Assembly (NCBI GenBank): GCA_001801665.1
Contig: MGYH01000009.1
Span: 1 to 7,827 of the forward strand
Length of the DNA: 7,827 nucleotides
From: Gammaproteobacteria bacterium RIFCSPHIGHO2_12_FULL_45_12
Lineage (GTDB): Bacteria; Pseudomonadota; Gammaproteobacteria; DSM-16500
Reading direction: 5' to 3'
In this document: in pieces, positions 1 to 5,922 of the stretch
Position numbering within the stretch: position 1 is the first letter of the stretch
How the letters are laid out: every line of letters begins with the position of its first letter
Notes under the pieces: generated by a model
The model's database searches: none
What the model saw: the letters and a program-made list of their open reading frames with translations, nothing else
What the model was told of the DNA's origin: nothing
Made by a program: the position numbers and the translations under genes

Positions 1-756
1 GTGGGCGCATTGTTAGTGGGCGCGATGATAGGCCGTACACTCGGTTTTGTGTGGGGTGTGCCAACGGTCGGTGTGCATCATTTGGAGGGGCATTTGATGG
101 CGCCCTTTTTAGAGCCAAAGCCCCCGTCATTTCCTTTTTTAGCCTTATTGGTATCGGGGGGGCACACTGAGCTGGTGAAGGTGCAAGGCATGGGGCGTTA
201 TGAAATCATGGGGGATACGCTGGATGATGCGGTGGGCGAGGCATTTGATAAAACAGCCAAACTGTTAGGCTTGGGTTATCCGGGCGGTGCGTTGTTAGCG
301 AATTTGGCAACACGCGGCAACCCCAGGCGTTTTCATTTTCCGCGTCCCATGATTGACAGGCCGGGCCTTGATTTTAGTTTTAGTGGGCTTAAAACGTTTG
401 CGCTAAACACCGTGACAGCACATGGTCTGGATGAGCAAACAAAAGCGGATGTCGCCAGAGCATTTGAAGAGGCGGCAGTTGAAACGTTAATGATTAAATG
501 TCGTCGTGCCTTGCGTGAAACAAACTATCAAACCTTAATTGTGGCAGGTGGCGTTGGGGCGAATGCCGCGTTACGGCAGTCTTTGCAGGCGATGTGTGAG
601 AAGCAGCGGGCTCAGCTTTTTTTCCCGCGACCTGAATTTTGCACAGATAATGGCGCGATGATTGCCTATGTCGGTTGTCAACGGTTAATGGCGGGAGAGT
701 CTGAGCCATTGGGTGTGACAGTGCATCCGCGTTGGGCGATTGACTCCCTTCTTTGA
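1..756 (+). CDS. tsaD: tRNA N6-adenosine threonylcarbamoyltransferase TsaD, 5'-truncated by the window edge
   Basis: TsaD transfers the threonylcarbamoyl group from threonylcarbamoyl-AMP to A37 of ANN-decoding tRNAs, making t6A in the cytoplasm together with TsaB and TsaE. The visible 251 residues match E. coli TsaD from about residue 85 to the C-terminus. The metal-binding HHLEGH motif lies at residues 26-31 (His27 and His31 equal E. coli His111 and His115). The phosphate-binding SGGHT is at 52-56, GEAFDKTAKLLGLGYPGG and DFSFSGLKTF follow, GGVGANAALR is near residue 183, and CTDNGAMIA carries Asp216, equal to metal ligand Asp300. The constant offset of 84 at both ends indicates no internal indel. 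The GTG at base 1 is an internal valine codon, not the start; about 84 N-terminal residues lie upstream of the window. The gene converges on plsY with a 14-bp gap. Identification is very secure. Confidence 0.97.
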   Translation: MGALLVGAMIGRTLGFVWGVPTVGVHHLEGHLMAPFLEPKPPSFPFLALLVSGGHTELVKVQGMGRYEIMGDTLDDAVGEAFDKTAKLLGLGYPGGALLANLATRGNPRRFHFPRPMIDRPGLDFSFSGLKTFALNTVTAHGLDEQTKADVARAFEEAAVETLMIKCRRALRETNYQTLIVAGGVGANAALRQSLQAMCEKQRAQLFFPRPEFCTDNGAMIAYVGCQRLMAGESEPLGVTVHPRWAIDSLL

Positions 757-763
757 CGTGTTT

Positions 764-790
764 GCCGCTTTCATTTTCCAAGGCGGCTTT
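764..790 (+). terminator. Stem-loop between convergent tsaD and plsY, possible terminator
   Basis: Bases 764-771 (GCCGCTTT) pair with 780-787 (AAGGCGGC) to give an 8-bp stem with one G-T wobble and an 8-base loop. It lies directly after the tsaD stop and is followed by only three T residues on the plus strand. The stem overlaps the plsY stop codon at 771-773. Position favours a terminator for tsaD, but the T tract is short, so efficiency is uncertain. On the minus strand the hairpin is followed by AAACACG, so it is a poor terminator for plsY. Confidence 0.4.
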
Positions 791-1355
791 CAGTGCCTGC
801 TAATAATTGCCGAATGTTCCGCCTGTGTCGTAACACGAGAAATACACTCATGAAGGTGACGGCGATGACATAGGCCAGGCTTTGTGTTGCATACCAGAGA
901 TAAAGCGGCGCGAGTGCTGAGGCAATCAAGGAAGCTAAAGACGAGTAGCGGGAACAAAGCGCAATGAGTAACCAGGTGCCCATCCAGCACAAACCTGCTG
1001 GCCACGAAAGGGCGAGCAGGCAGCCAAGGGTGGTCGCCACGCCTTTGCCGCCCTTAAAATGAAAAAAGAGGGGGAACAGGTGTCCTAGAAAGGCGGCTAA
1101 GGCAACCAGGGCGATCGTGGTTTCACTAAATCCAAGCCACTTGGCGGCTAATACCGGCAACAAACCTTTTAAGGTGTCGCCGAGCAGGGTGAGTACGGCT
1201 GCTTTTTGGCTGCCAAGGCGTAATACATTGGTGGCACCCGGATTATGTGAGCCCTGGGTGCGGGGGTCAGGCAGTTGCATCAGGCGGCAAATAAGGATGG
1301 CACTTGAAATGGAGCCAAAGAGATAAGCAATACAAATGGCAAATACGGTTCCCAT
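771..1355 (-). CDS. plsY: Acyl-phosphate:glycerol-3-phosphate acyltransferase PlsY
   Basis: PlsY is an inner-membrane enzyme that moves the acyl group of acyl-phosphate (made by PlsX) to the 1-position of glycerol 3-phosphate, giving lysophosphatidic acid, the first step of phospholipid synthesis. The 194-residue product (E. coli YgiH is about 205) has the family motifs in order: FGSISSA at 13-19, GSHNPGATNVLR at 35-46, a conserved Asp60 with LKG, GHLFPLFFHFKGGKGVAT at 91-108, and YSSLASL at 137-143. Hydrophobic stretches near 3-24, 52-73, 80-98, 110-132 and 143-176 fit a small polytopic protein. The usual Gly in GSGNPGATN is His37 here. The start ATG (1353-1355 on the plus strand) has AGGTG about five bases upstream. 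It is transcribed divergently from orn and converges on tsaD. Confidence 0.96.
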   Translation of the reverse strand: MGTVFAICIAYLFGSISSAILICRLMQLPDPRTQGSHNPGATNVLRLGSQKAAVLTLLGDTLKGLLPVLAAKWLGFSETTIALVALAAFLGHLFPLFFHFKGGKGVATTLGCLLALSWPAGLCWMGTWLLIALCSRYSSLASLIASALAPLYLWYATQSLAYVIAVTFMSVFLVLRHRRNIRQLLAGTESRLGK

Positions 1356-1428
1356 AAAACACCTGATTTGTGTGGTGATCGTTCAATTTGGCAGTAAGTT
1401 AACATACTCTTTCACTAAAACGTAAGAG

Positions 1429-1439
1429 TAGACAGTCTA
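1429..1439. repeat. 11-bp palindrome in the plsY-orn divergent promoter region
   Basis: TAGAC-A-GTCTA is a perfect inverted repeat with a one-base centre. It lies about 18 bases upstream of the proposed orn extended -10 element, where the -35 region would fall, and within the plsY upstream region on the other strand. A regulator site serving either gene is possible, but the element is short enough to be chance. Confidence 0.3.
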
Positions 1440-1457
1440 TATCGTCTGCGGGCTTTC

Positions 1458-1466
1458 TGTTATGCT
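1458..1466 (+). promoter_or_regulatory. Candidate extended -10 promoter of orn
   Basis: TGTTATGCT is an extended -10 element (TG, one base, then TATGCT). No good -35 hexamer is visible 16-18 bases upstream, which an extended -10 can tolerate. The predicted start lies near 1473, giving a leader of about 25 nt. A Shine-Dalgarno sequence GAGG at 1484-1487 stands 10 bases before the orn ATG. Confidence 0.45.
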
Positions 1467-1497
1467 CAGGTGAATTACAGAATGAGGTGCTTATCTT

Positions 1498-2058
1498 ATG
1501 TCATCGAAAGTGGACAATCTGATCTGGATCGATTTGGAAATGACGGGACTGAACCCTGAGCAGGATCGTATTATAGAAATCGCCATGATAGTCACTGACT
1601 CAAACCTGAATAAGGTGGCGGAAGGCCCCGTATTTGCGATTCATCAACCGGATGTGTTGCTGGATCAAATGGATGAATGGAATACGCGGCAGCATAATCG
1701 GTCAGGCTTGGTGAAGCGTGTGAAAGAGAGTTGTGTTAGCGAACAACAGGCAGAAGAGGCGATGCTTGCTTTTCTAAAGGAGCATACCCTTGAAGGGAAG
1801 TCACCCATGTGCGGCAATAGTGTGTGGCAAGACAGGCGTTTTTTGACACGCTACATGCCTGCGCTTGAAAAATATTTTCATTATCGTTTGATTGATGTTA
1901 GCACCTTGAAAGAACTCGCATTACGTTGGGCACCTAAAATTTATGGCGGCCTGCAAAAAGAATCTCAGCATTTGGCTTTGGAAGATATTCGCGATTCCAT
2001 TGCGGAGCTGCGTTATTATCGTGATAAATGGTTACATGCTGGCACGGTCGGCAGCTAA
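1498..2058 (+). CDS. orn: Oligoribonuclease (DEDDh 3'-5' exoribonuclease)
   Basis: Orn degrades short RNAs, mainly dinucleotides including pGpG from cyclic-di-GMP turnover, to mononucleotides in the cytoplasm. The 186-residue product is close to E. coli Orn (181 residues) along its whole length. The DEDDh active site is complete: Asp12 and Glu14 in WIDLEMTGL, Asp112 in GNSVWQDRRFL, and His158 and Asp163 in ESQHLALEDIRDSIAELRYY. YFHYRLIDVSTLKELA (126-141) is also typical. The ATG at 1498 gives the normal family N-terminus and has GAGG ten bases upstream. The last 27 bases overlap the convergent queG gene, and the C-terminus carries a short extra tail (WLHAGTVGS) compared with E. coli. The orn-queG convergent neighbourhood is the same as in E. 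coli. Identification is very secure. Confidence 0.98.
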   Translation: MSSKVDNLIWIDLEMTGLNPEQDRIIEIAMIVTDSNLNKVAEGPVFAIHQPDVLLDQMDEWNTRQHNRSGLVKRVKESCVSEQQAEEAMLAFLKEHTLEGKSPMCGNSVWQDRRFLTRYMPALEKYFHYRLIDVSTLKELALRWAPKIYGGLQKESQHLALEDIRDSIAELRYYRDKWLHAGTVGS

Positions 2059-3138
2059 TTGCCGATCCAGCGCCCAGATGACATGTTCGCGCACGATCGC
2101 AGATGGGTGCTGTCGTTTTTTCTCTAGCGCATTCACAATGGCGGCATCATAAGGTGCGTTGCCCAGTGCGACGGCAATATTGCGTAGCCAGGCAGCGTGT
2201 CCAATGCGGCGTATAGCGGACCCTTCTGTTTTTTGCAAAAAGGTTTCCTCTGACCAGTTGAATAAGTCGAGTAAGGCTGGTGCGTGTAGCGCATGTCGGG
2301 GATGAAAGGCGGTCTCGCCCGTGTGTCTGGAAAATTTGTTCCAGGGGCAAATCAGTTGGCAATCATCACAGCCATAAATACGGTTGCCCAGTAAAGGCCG
2401 CAGTTCGGGAGGAATGGAGGCTTGCGACTCAATCGTTAAATAAGAAATGCAGCGCCTTGCGTCTAGTTGATAAGGGCCAATGATGGCTTGAGTGGGGCAA
2501 ATATCCATGCAAGCAGTGCAACTGCCGCAATGACTGCTGGAAGGGGTTTGTGCCTCATCCACCGGCAGCGGCAGATCGGTGTAAAGTTCGCCTAAAAAAA
2601 ACCAGGAGCCTGCTTTGGCGTTGATCAGGTTGGTGTGTTTGCCAATCCAGCCGAGTTGTGCTTTTTCCGCAATGGCTTTTTCCAGTACCGGCGCGCTGTC
2701 ACAAAACGCGCGATAGCCGAAACTGCCCACCTGGCCGGTAATTTTTTGGGCCAATATGGCAAGACGCTTGCGGATGAGGCGGTGATAATCCGCACCTAAG
2801 GCATATCGGGAAATATAGCCTTGTTCGGGATTTTTTAACACCGCCGCCATGTGAGTGTTAGGCGGCAAGTAATCCATGCGAACAGAAATGACACGTAAGG
2901 TGCCAGGGATGAGCTCGGCGGGACGAGAGCGCTTTGTGCCATGTCGTGCCATATATTGCATGGTGCCGTGCAAGTTCCTGGCCAGCCATGCTTGCAGCCG
3001 CGTTTCGTAGAGGGCCAAGTTCGTATCCGTAATGCCGACTTGTTGAAACCCCAGTTCAAGCCCCCATTGCTTAATGTCCCTAGCAAGGGATGACATGGGC
3101 GGCAAGGTTGGGCGACTTTCAAAGGTGACGGGTTTCAT
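2032..3138 (-). CDS. queG: Epoxyqueuosine reductase QueG
   Basis: QueG reduces epoxyqueuosine to queuosine at tRNA wobble position 34, the last step of queuosine synthesis, using cobalamin and two [4Fe-4S] clusters in the cytoplasm. The 368-residue product aligns with E. coli QueG (379). IKQWGLELGFQQVGITDT is at 22-39, RYALGADYHRLIRKRL at 111-125, and the conserved catalytic-type Asp147 sits in CDSAP. A bacterial ferredoxin pair follows: CGSCTACMDICP (Cys204, 207, 210, 214) and CDDCQLICP (Cys257, 260, 264), with Cys230 in RRCISYLT. The C-terminal part (about 305-360, EGSAIRRIGH) is the HEAT-like tRNA-binding region. The start is uncertain: neither Met1 (3138) nor Met15 (3096) has a good ribosome site, and the E. 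coli start aligns near residue 9. The 3' end overlaps orn by 27 bp. The intact clusters imply a functional enzyme and so access to vitamin B12. Confidence 0.97.
   Translation of the reverse strand: MKPVTFESRPTLPPMSSLARDIKQWGLELGFQQVGITDTNLALYETRLQAWLARNLHGTMQYMARHGTKRSRPAELIPGTLRVISVRMDYLPPNTHMAAVLKNPEQGYISRYALGADYHRLIRKRLAILAQKITGQVGSFGYRAFCDSAPVLEKAIAEKAQLGWIGKHTNLINAKAGSWFFLGELYTDLPLPVDEAQTPSSSHCGSCTACMDICPTQAIIGPYQLDARRCISYLTIESQASIPPELRPLLGNRIYGCDDCQLICPWNKFSRHTGETAFHPRHALHAPALLDLFNWSEETFLQKTEGSAIRRIGHAAWLRNIAVALGNAPYDAAIVNALEKKRQHPSAIVREHVIWALDRQLAADRASM
2046..2067. other. GC-rich hairpin spanning the orn stop codon in the orn/queG overlap
   Basis: GGTCGGCA (2046-2053) pairs with TGCCGATC (2060-2067), an 8-bp stem with one G-T wobble and a six-base loop (GCTAAT) holding the orn TAA. 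Neither strand shows a T tract after the stem, so it is not a classical intrinsic terminator. It could pause or protect the 3' ends of the two convergent messages; that role is inferred from position only. Confidence 0.4.
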
Positions 3139-3152
3139 ATTTTTTGCATCAT
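3135..3152 (-). promoter_or_regulatory. Possible five-codon leader ORF overlapping the queG start
   Basis: On the minus strand ATGATGCAAAAAATATGA encodes MMQKI and stops with a TGA that overlaps the queG ATG in an ATGA arrangement typical of translational coupling. An AGG a few bases before its first ATG is a weak ribosome site, whereas queG's own ATG has none at proper distance. Existence as a translated unit is speculative. Confidence 0.2.
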
Positions 3153-3166
3153 GTGGCCTGTATTCG

Positions 3167-3175
3167 TGTCATAAT
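3167..3175 (+). promoter_or_regulatory. Candidate extended -10 promoter of the first permease gene
   Basis: TGTCATAAT combines the extended TG element with CATAAT, five of six matches to the -10 consensus. No -35 hexamer is found at 16-18 bases; a TTGCAT at 3144-3149 is 20 bases away, too far for a good pair. The message would start near 3182 and carry a leader of about 130 nt. Within the leader, TTGGCT (3229-3234) can pair with AGCCGA (3251-3256). Confidence 0.4.
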
Positions 3176-3271
3176 AAATCTTATTTGGGTTGGTTGAACA
3201 TAAAGAAAGTGGCGGCGTCATGCAAGTTTTGGCTGCACTCTAAGACAATAAGCCGACAGTGGGAATAACTT

Positions 3272-3325
3272 ATGACTAAATTAGTAAAAAATAAAACAGG
3301 CATGGGTGTTTCGTATGAAGTTTAG
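3272..3325 (+). promoter_or_regulatory. Possible 17-codon leader ORF overlapping the start of the first permease gene
   Basis: An ATG at 3272 opens a frame reading MTKLVKNKTGMGVSYEV and stopping with TAG at 3323-3325, eleven bases past the proposed permease ATG at 3315 in another frame. GGGA at 3261-3264 lies seven bases before it and is a modest ribosome site. The permease ATG itself has only a GGG eight bases upstream, so coupling is possible. Such a short frame could also be chance. Confidence 0.2.
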
Positions 3326-4514
3326 GTTGTTAGGCAGTATTTTACTCATTGTGGGTTCCTCCATTGGCGCGGGCATGCTGGCACTGCCCCTGGCGACTTC
3401 GCAACTGGGTTTTTTGGGGTCAGTGGGGCTGCTATTTTTATGCTGGTTTGTCATGACGGCAGGAGGGCTGCTCATTCTGGAAGTGAATCTCTGGTTGCCG
3501 CAAAGCAGTCATCTCATTTCCATGGCGAAAGCGACCATTGGCCCGGTAGGGCAATTGCTCTCATGGATCATGTATTTATTACTACTTTATTCCTTATTGT
3601 GCGCGTACATCGCGGGTGGCAGTGATTTGTTTCATCATTTGTTTTTGTCGAGCCATTTTGCCTTCCCACGCTGGGTGGCCTCGGTGTTATTCACGGGGTT
3701 GCTGGGGTTGGTGGTTTTTTTAGGTATTCATGCGGTGGATTACGCCAATCGTGTCTTGATGATGGTTAAGCTGGGTGCGTTTGTATCGCTCGCTTTCTGT
3801 CTCGCGCCTTTTATTTCGGCCAAACATTTAATGGCGAGTGGGTTTAGTGGGGCAACGTTTGCCGCGGCACTTACCGTCACGGTGACGTCTTTTGGTTTTT
3901 CAGCCATTGTGCCGAGTTTGCGTGTGTATTTTGCGGGGAATGTGAAAAAATTAAGAATGGCCATTATAGTGGGCAGTTTAATTCCACTGGTTTGCTATAT
4001 TGTCTGGGATGCCGCCATCATGGGGGTGATTCCGCGGGGAGGTCAACATGGTTTGATGGCTGTGTTGCACTCGACAAATGCCACCAGTGATTTGGTCAAT
4101 ACCATCAGTGCGGTTGCATCCCATGGTGCTGTGACCTTGTTTGCCAAACTGTTTACCTCAGTCTGTGTGGTGACCTCGTTTATTGGGGTTGCGCTTTGTC
4201 TGTCTGATTTTCTGGCAGATGGGTTGCAGCTGGAAAAAAAGGGGATGGGCGGGGTGGTGATTCACCTGATGGTCTTAATGCCGCCTTTGTTACTGGTTTT
4301 GTTTTATCCGCATGTGTTTGTGAAGGCGTTAGTCTACGCGGGTATTTATTGCGTGGTTTTGCTGGTGTTCATTCCTGCGTGCATGGCATGGGTTGGGCGC
4401 TATCATCGTCACAAGACTAGCGAAAGTGGGTACAGGGTGGCGGGCGGCAAGCCACTGTTGCTGTTCTTGTTGGGCTTTTCGCTGCTGACAGTCGTGTGGG
4501 GGCTGATAGGCTAA
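3315..4514 (+). CDS. tyrP: TyrP-like aromatic amino-acid permease, first copy (HAAAP family)
   Basis: The product is an inner-membrane permease of the hydroxy/aromatic amino-acid family (E. coli TyrP, Mtr, TnaB), which import tyrosine or tryptophan with protons. It has 399 residues from ATG 3315, against 403 for TyrP. About eleven hydrophobic segments can be drawn, near 5-27, 33-56, 80-108, 121-141, 147-169, 183-206, 215-240, 275-299, 313-331, 334-358 and 379-398. Family motifs are GSSIGAGMLALPLA (14-27), LLILEVNLWLP (52-62), AYIAGGSDLF (97-106), VDYANR (141-146), TSFGFSAIVPSLRVYF (191-206), LSDFLADG (297-304) and GYRVAGGK (372-379). ATG 3315 lines up with E. coli TyrP and with the next gene's start; GTG 3306 is an in-frame alternative adding three residues and has AGG five bases upstream. 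Substrate (tyrosine, tryptophan or another) cannot be read from sequence alone. No clear terminator follows. Confidence 0.93.
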   Translation: MKFRLLGSILLIVGSSIGAGMLALPLATSQLGFLGSVGLLFLCWFVMTAGGLLILEVNLWLPQSSHLISMAKATIGPVGQLLSWIMYLLLLYSLLCAYIAGGSDLFHHLFLSSHFAFPRWVASVLFTGLLGLVVFLGIHAVDYANRVLMMVKLGAFVSLAFCLAPFISAKHLMASGFSGATFAAALTVTVTSFGFSAIVPSLRVYFAGNVKKLRMAIIVGSLIPLVCYIVWDAAIMGVIPRGGQHGLMAVLHSTNATSDLVNTISAVASHGAVTLFAKLFTSVCVVTSFIGVALCLSDFLADGLQLEKKGMGGVVIHLMVLMPPLLLVLFYPHVFVKALVYAGIYCVVLLVFIPACMAWVGRYHRHKTSESGYRVAGGKPLLLFLLGFSLLTVVWGLIG

Positions 4515-4530
4515 AGTAGCTTCCAGTTGG

Positions 4531-4546
4531 GAAATGCAGGAAATGC
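4531..4546 (+). repeat. Short direct repeat abutting the -35 box of the second permease promoter
   Basis: GAAATGC occurs at 4531-4537 and again at 4540-4546, nine bases apart, ending exactly where the TTGACA -35 box begins. This is where an activator touching RNA polymerase would bind, though a seven-base repeat may be chance. Confidence 0.35.
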
Positions 4547-4575
4547 TTGACAATGACAGTGAGCATCTGTACAAT
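4547..4575 (+). promoter_or_regulatory. Near-consensus sigma-70 promoter of the second permease gene
   Basis: A perfect -35 hexamer TTGACA (4547-4552), a 17-base spacer, and -10 hexamer TACAAT (4570-4575, five of six matches) form the best promoter in the window. Transcription would start near 4582, giving a leader of about 115 nt ahead of the ATG at 4697, and would carry on through the alx-like gene and nnr. A second short repeat, TGACA-A-TGACA, overlaps the -35 box at 4548-4558. Confidence 0.75.
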
Positions 4576-4640
4576 TATCATTCAATTTTTAAATAAATAA
4601 ACAATTAAATATCAATTAGTTAGCAAATAATAATTAATTA
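4571..4640. other. Very AT-rich leader before the second permease gene
   Basis: Only 8 of these 70 bases are G or C, far below the flanking genes. It starts at the -10 box and covers most of the untranslated leader. Just after it, TTAAC-GT-GTTAA and a weak CCTCG/CGGGG hairpin are visible, but no known riboswitch or T-tract terminator. It may bind an H-NS-like silencer or keep the leader unstructured; both are inference. Confidence 0.5.
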
Positions 4641-4683
4641 ACGTGTTAAAAAACCTCGAGTGACGGGGAAATAACAAAAGAAT

Positions 4684-4704
4684 GAGGGGCGAATTCATGA
4701 ATTC
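4684..4704 (+). promoter_or_regulatory. Ribosome binding site and start-codon palindrome of the second permease gene
   Basis: GAGGGG (4684-4689) is a strong Shine-Dalgarno sequence seven bases before ATG 4697 and decides this start over the in-frame ATG at 4682, which overlaps it. The next bases, GAATTCATGAATTC (4691-4704), are a perfect 14-bp palindrome centred on the start codon. In RNA they can fold as a 5-bp stem with the AUG in a CAUG loop. Confidence 0.6.
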
Positions 4705-5905
4705 AAGGCTGTTTGGCGGTATTTTACTGGTCATTGGTACGACCATTGGCGCTGGCATGCTGGCGTTGCCAGTTGCGACGGCCGAATTGGGTTTTTGGGG
4801 ATCCATGGCCTTGTTGCTGGGCTGTTGGGGTGTGATGACAGCGAGCGCACTCTTATTTCTTGAGGTTAACTTGTGGTTGCCGGCCAATACCAACGTCATT
4901 TCAATGGCGGGTGCGACCCTTGGCAGAGGGGGTCAGGTGATTGTTTGGGTGGTTTACTTGTTCCTGCTCTACTCCATTTTGTCGGCCTATATGGCAGGTG
5001 GCGGCGATTTATTTCATTATATGCTGAACAAAGTGGGACTGAGCATTTCCTTGGGCGCATCCTCCATTTTGTTTACGGCTTTGTTTGGCGTGATCGTTTA
5101 TTTTGGAATACGCGTCGTTGATTATTTTAACCGTGGGCTAATGTTTGGCAAGATGGGTTCTTTAGTGCTACTGATTTTGTTATTGCTGCCTTTTGTGACG
5201 GGCATTAACTTAAGTAGCGGCGCGTTTAAAAATATCACACAATATAACAGCCTGTTGACCACGGCCGTTTCATTTGGTTGCGTGATGATTATTCCTAGTT
5301 TGCGAACGTATTTTGACGGCGATGTGAAGAGTCTGCGTACGGCGATATTGGTGGGCATGTTAGTGCCGCTGATTTTTTACATTGCCTGGGATCTTGCGAT
5401 CATGGGCGTGGTGCCGTTAAGTGGTCATCCAGGATTGGCGGAGATCGCGGGCTCATCGACCTCAAGCAGTGATCTGGTGTTGGCATTAAGCACGTTGCTG
5501 AATCAAAGAAGCATTAACATAATTGCAAACTTTTTCATGCCCATTTGCATGGTTACCTCTTTTTTAAGTGTGTCACTTGGTTTGTCTGACTTTTTGTCAG
5601 ATGGCTTTGGGGTGAAAAAAGCAGGTGTGATGGGGAATAGCGTTGTGTTTGGTGCCACTTTCCTGCCACCGCTCGCCATTGTTTTATACGACTCCAATGC
5701 TTTTTTAAGCTGCATCAAATATGCAGGTGTGCTCACCCTGATTCTGATGATTTTCTTGCCTTCTGTCATGGCCTGGTATGGGCGATATCACAAAAACTTG
5801 TCACAAAATAGCTATCAAGTGCGTGGCGGAAAGTTTTTGCTGGCAGTTTTGATGATATTTGCTACGCTGATGATGGTGGGCTTTGGTGTGAGAGTCTTGA
5901 CCTAA
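4697..5905 (+). CDS. tyrP: TyrP-like aromatic amino-acid permease, second copy (HAAAP family)
   Basis: A second inner-membrane HAAAP permease, 402 residues, with the same eleven-segment layout as the gene before it. Aligned by hand with almost no gaps, about 185 of 400 residues agree, roughly 46 percent, so this is an old duplication or separate acquisition rather than a recent copy. Shared motifs are GTTIGAGMLALPVA (14-27), LFLEVNLWLP (53-62), AYMAGGGDLF (97-106), VDYFNR (141-146), IPSLRTYFDGDVKSLR (199-214), WDLAIMGVVP (231-240) and LSDFLSDG (297-304). The TSFGF of TyrP and of the first copy is VSFGC here (191-195), and the 111-120 loop shares nothing with the first copy, so substrate may differ. 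It has its own strong promoter and ribosome site, and the alx-like gene follows after 17 nt. Confidence 0.93.
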   Translation: MNSRLFGGILLVIGTTIGAGMLALPVATAELGFWGSMALLLGCWGVMTASALLFLEVNLWLPANTNVISMAGATLGRGGQVIVWVVYLFLLYSILSAYMAGGGDLFHYMLNKVGLSISLGASSILFTALFGVIVYFGIRVVDYFNRGLMFGKMGSLVLLILLLLPFVTGINLSSGAFKNITQYNSLLTTAVSFGCVMIIPSLRTYFDGDVKSLRTAILVGMLVPLIFYIAWDLAIMGVVPLSGHPGLAEIAGSSTSSSDLVLALSTLLNQRSINIIANFFMPICMVTSFLSVSLGLSDFLSDGFGVKKAGVMGNSVVFGATFLPPLAIVLYDSNAFLSCIKYAGVLTLILMIFLPSVMAWYGRYHKNLSQNSYQVRGGKFLLAVLMIFATLMMVGFGVRVLT

Positions 5906-5922
5906 AGGGGACAACGGATAGC

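Noticed and set aside
494..781. 95-codon open frame on the minus strand inside tsaD
   Set aside because: It lies wholly antisense to a clear TsaD sequence, shows no recognisable motif, and is explained by tsaD codon composition.
3144..3225. TTGCAT and ATGCAA as a long-range inverted pair around the first permease promoter
   Set aside because: Six bases with a 70-base spacing is readily expected by chance and adds nothing to the promoter call.
3139..3314. Known riboswitch or tRNA in the queG-permease gap
   Set aside because: No cloverleaf, T-box or conserved riboswitch core could be recognised by reading; only a short hairpin and small frames are present.
3281..3475. 64-codon minus-strand frame over the first permease start, and a similar 95-codon frame at 4612-4899 over the second
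   Set aside because: Both resemble each other only because they are antisense to the same conserved permease N-terminus (GAGMLALP region). They are shadows, not a repeated small gene.
4515..4546. Terminator after the first permease gene
   Set aside because: Only 4-bp stems (GCTA/TAGC, TTCC/GGAA) without a T tract are seen, so read-through into the second permease gene is at least as likely.
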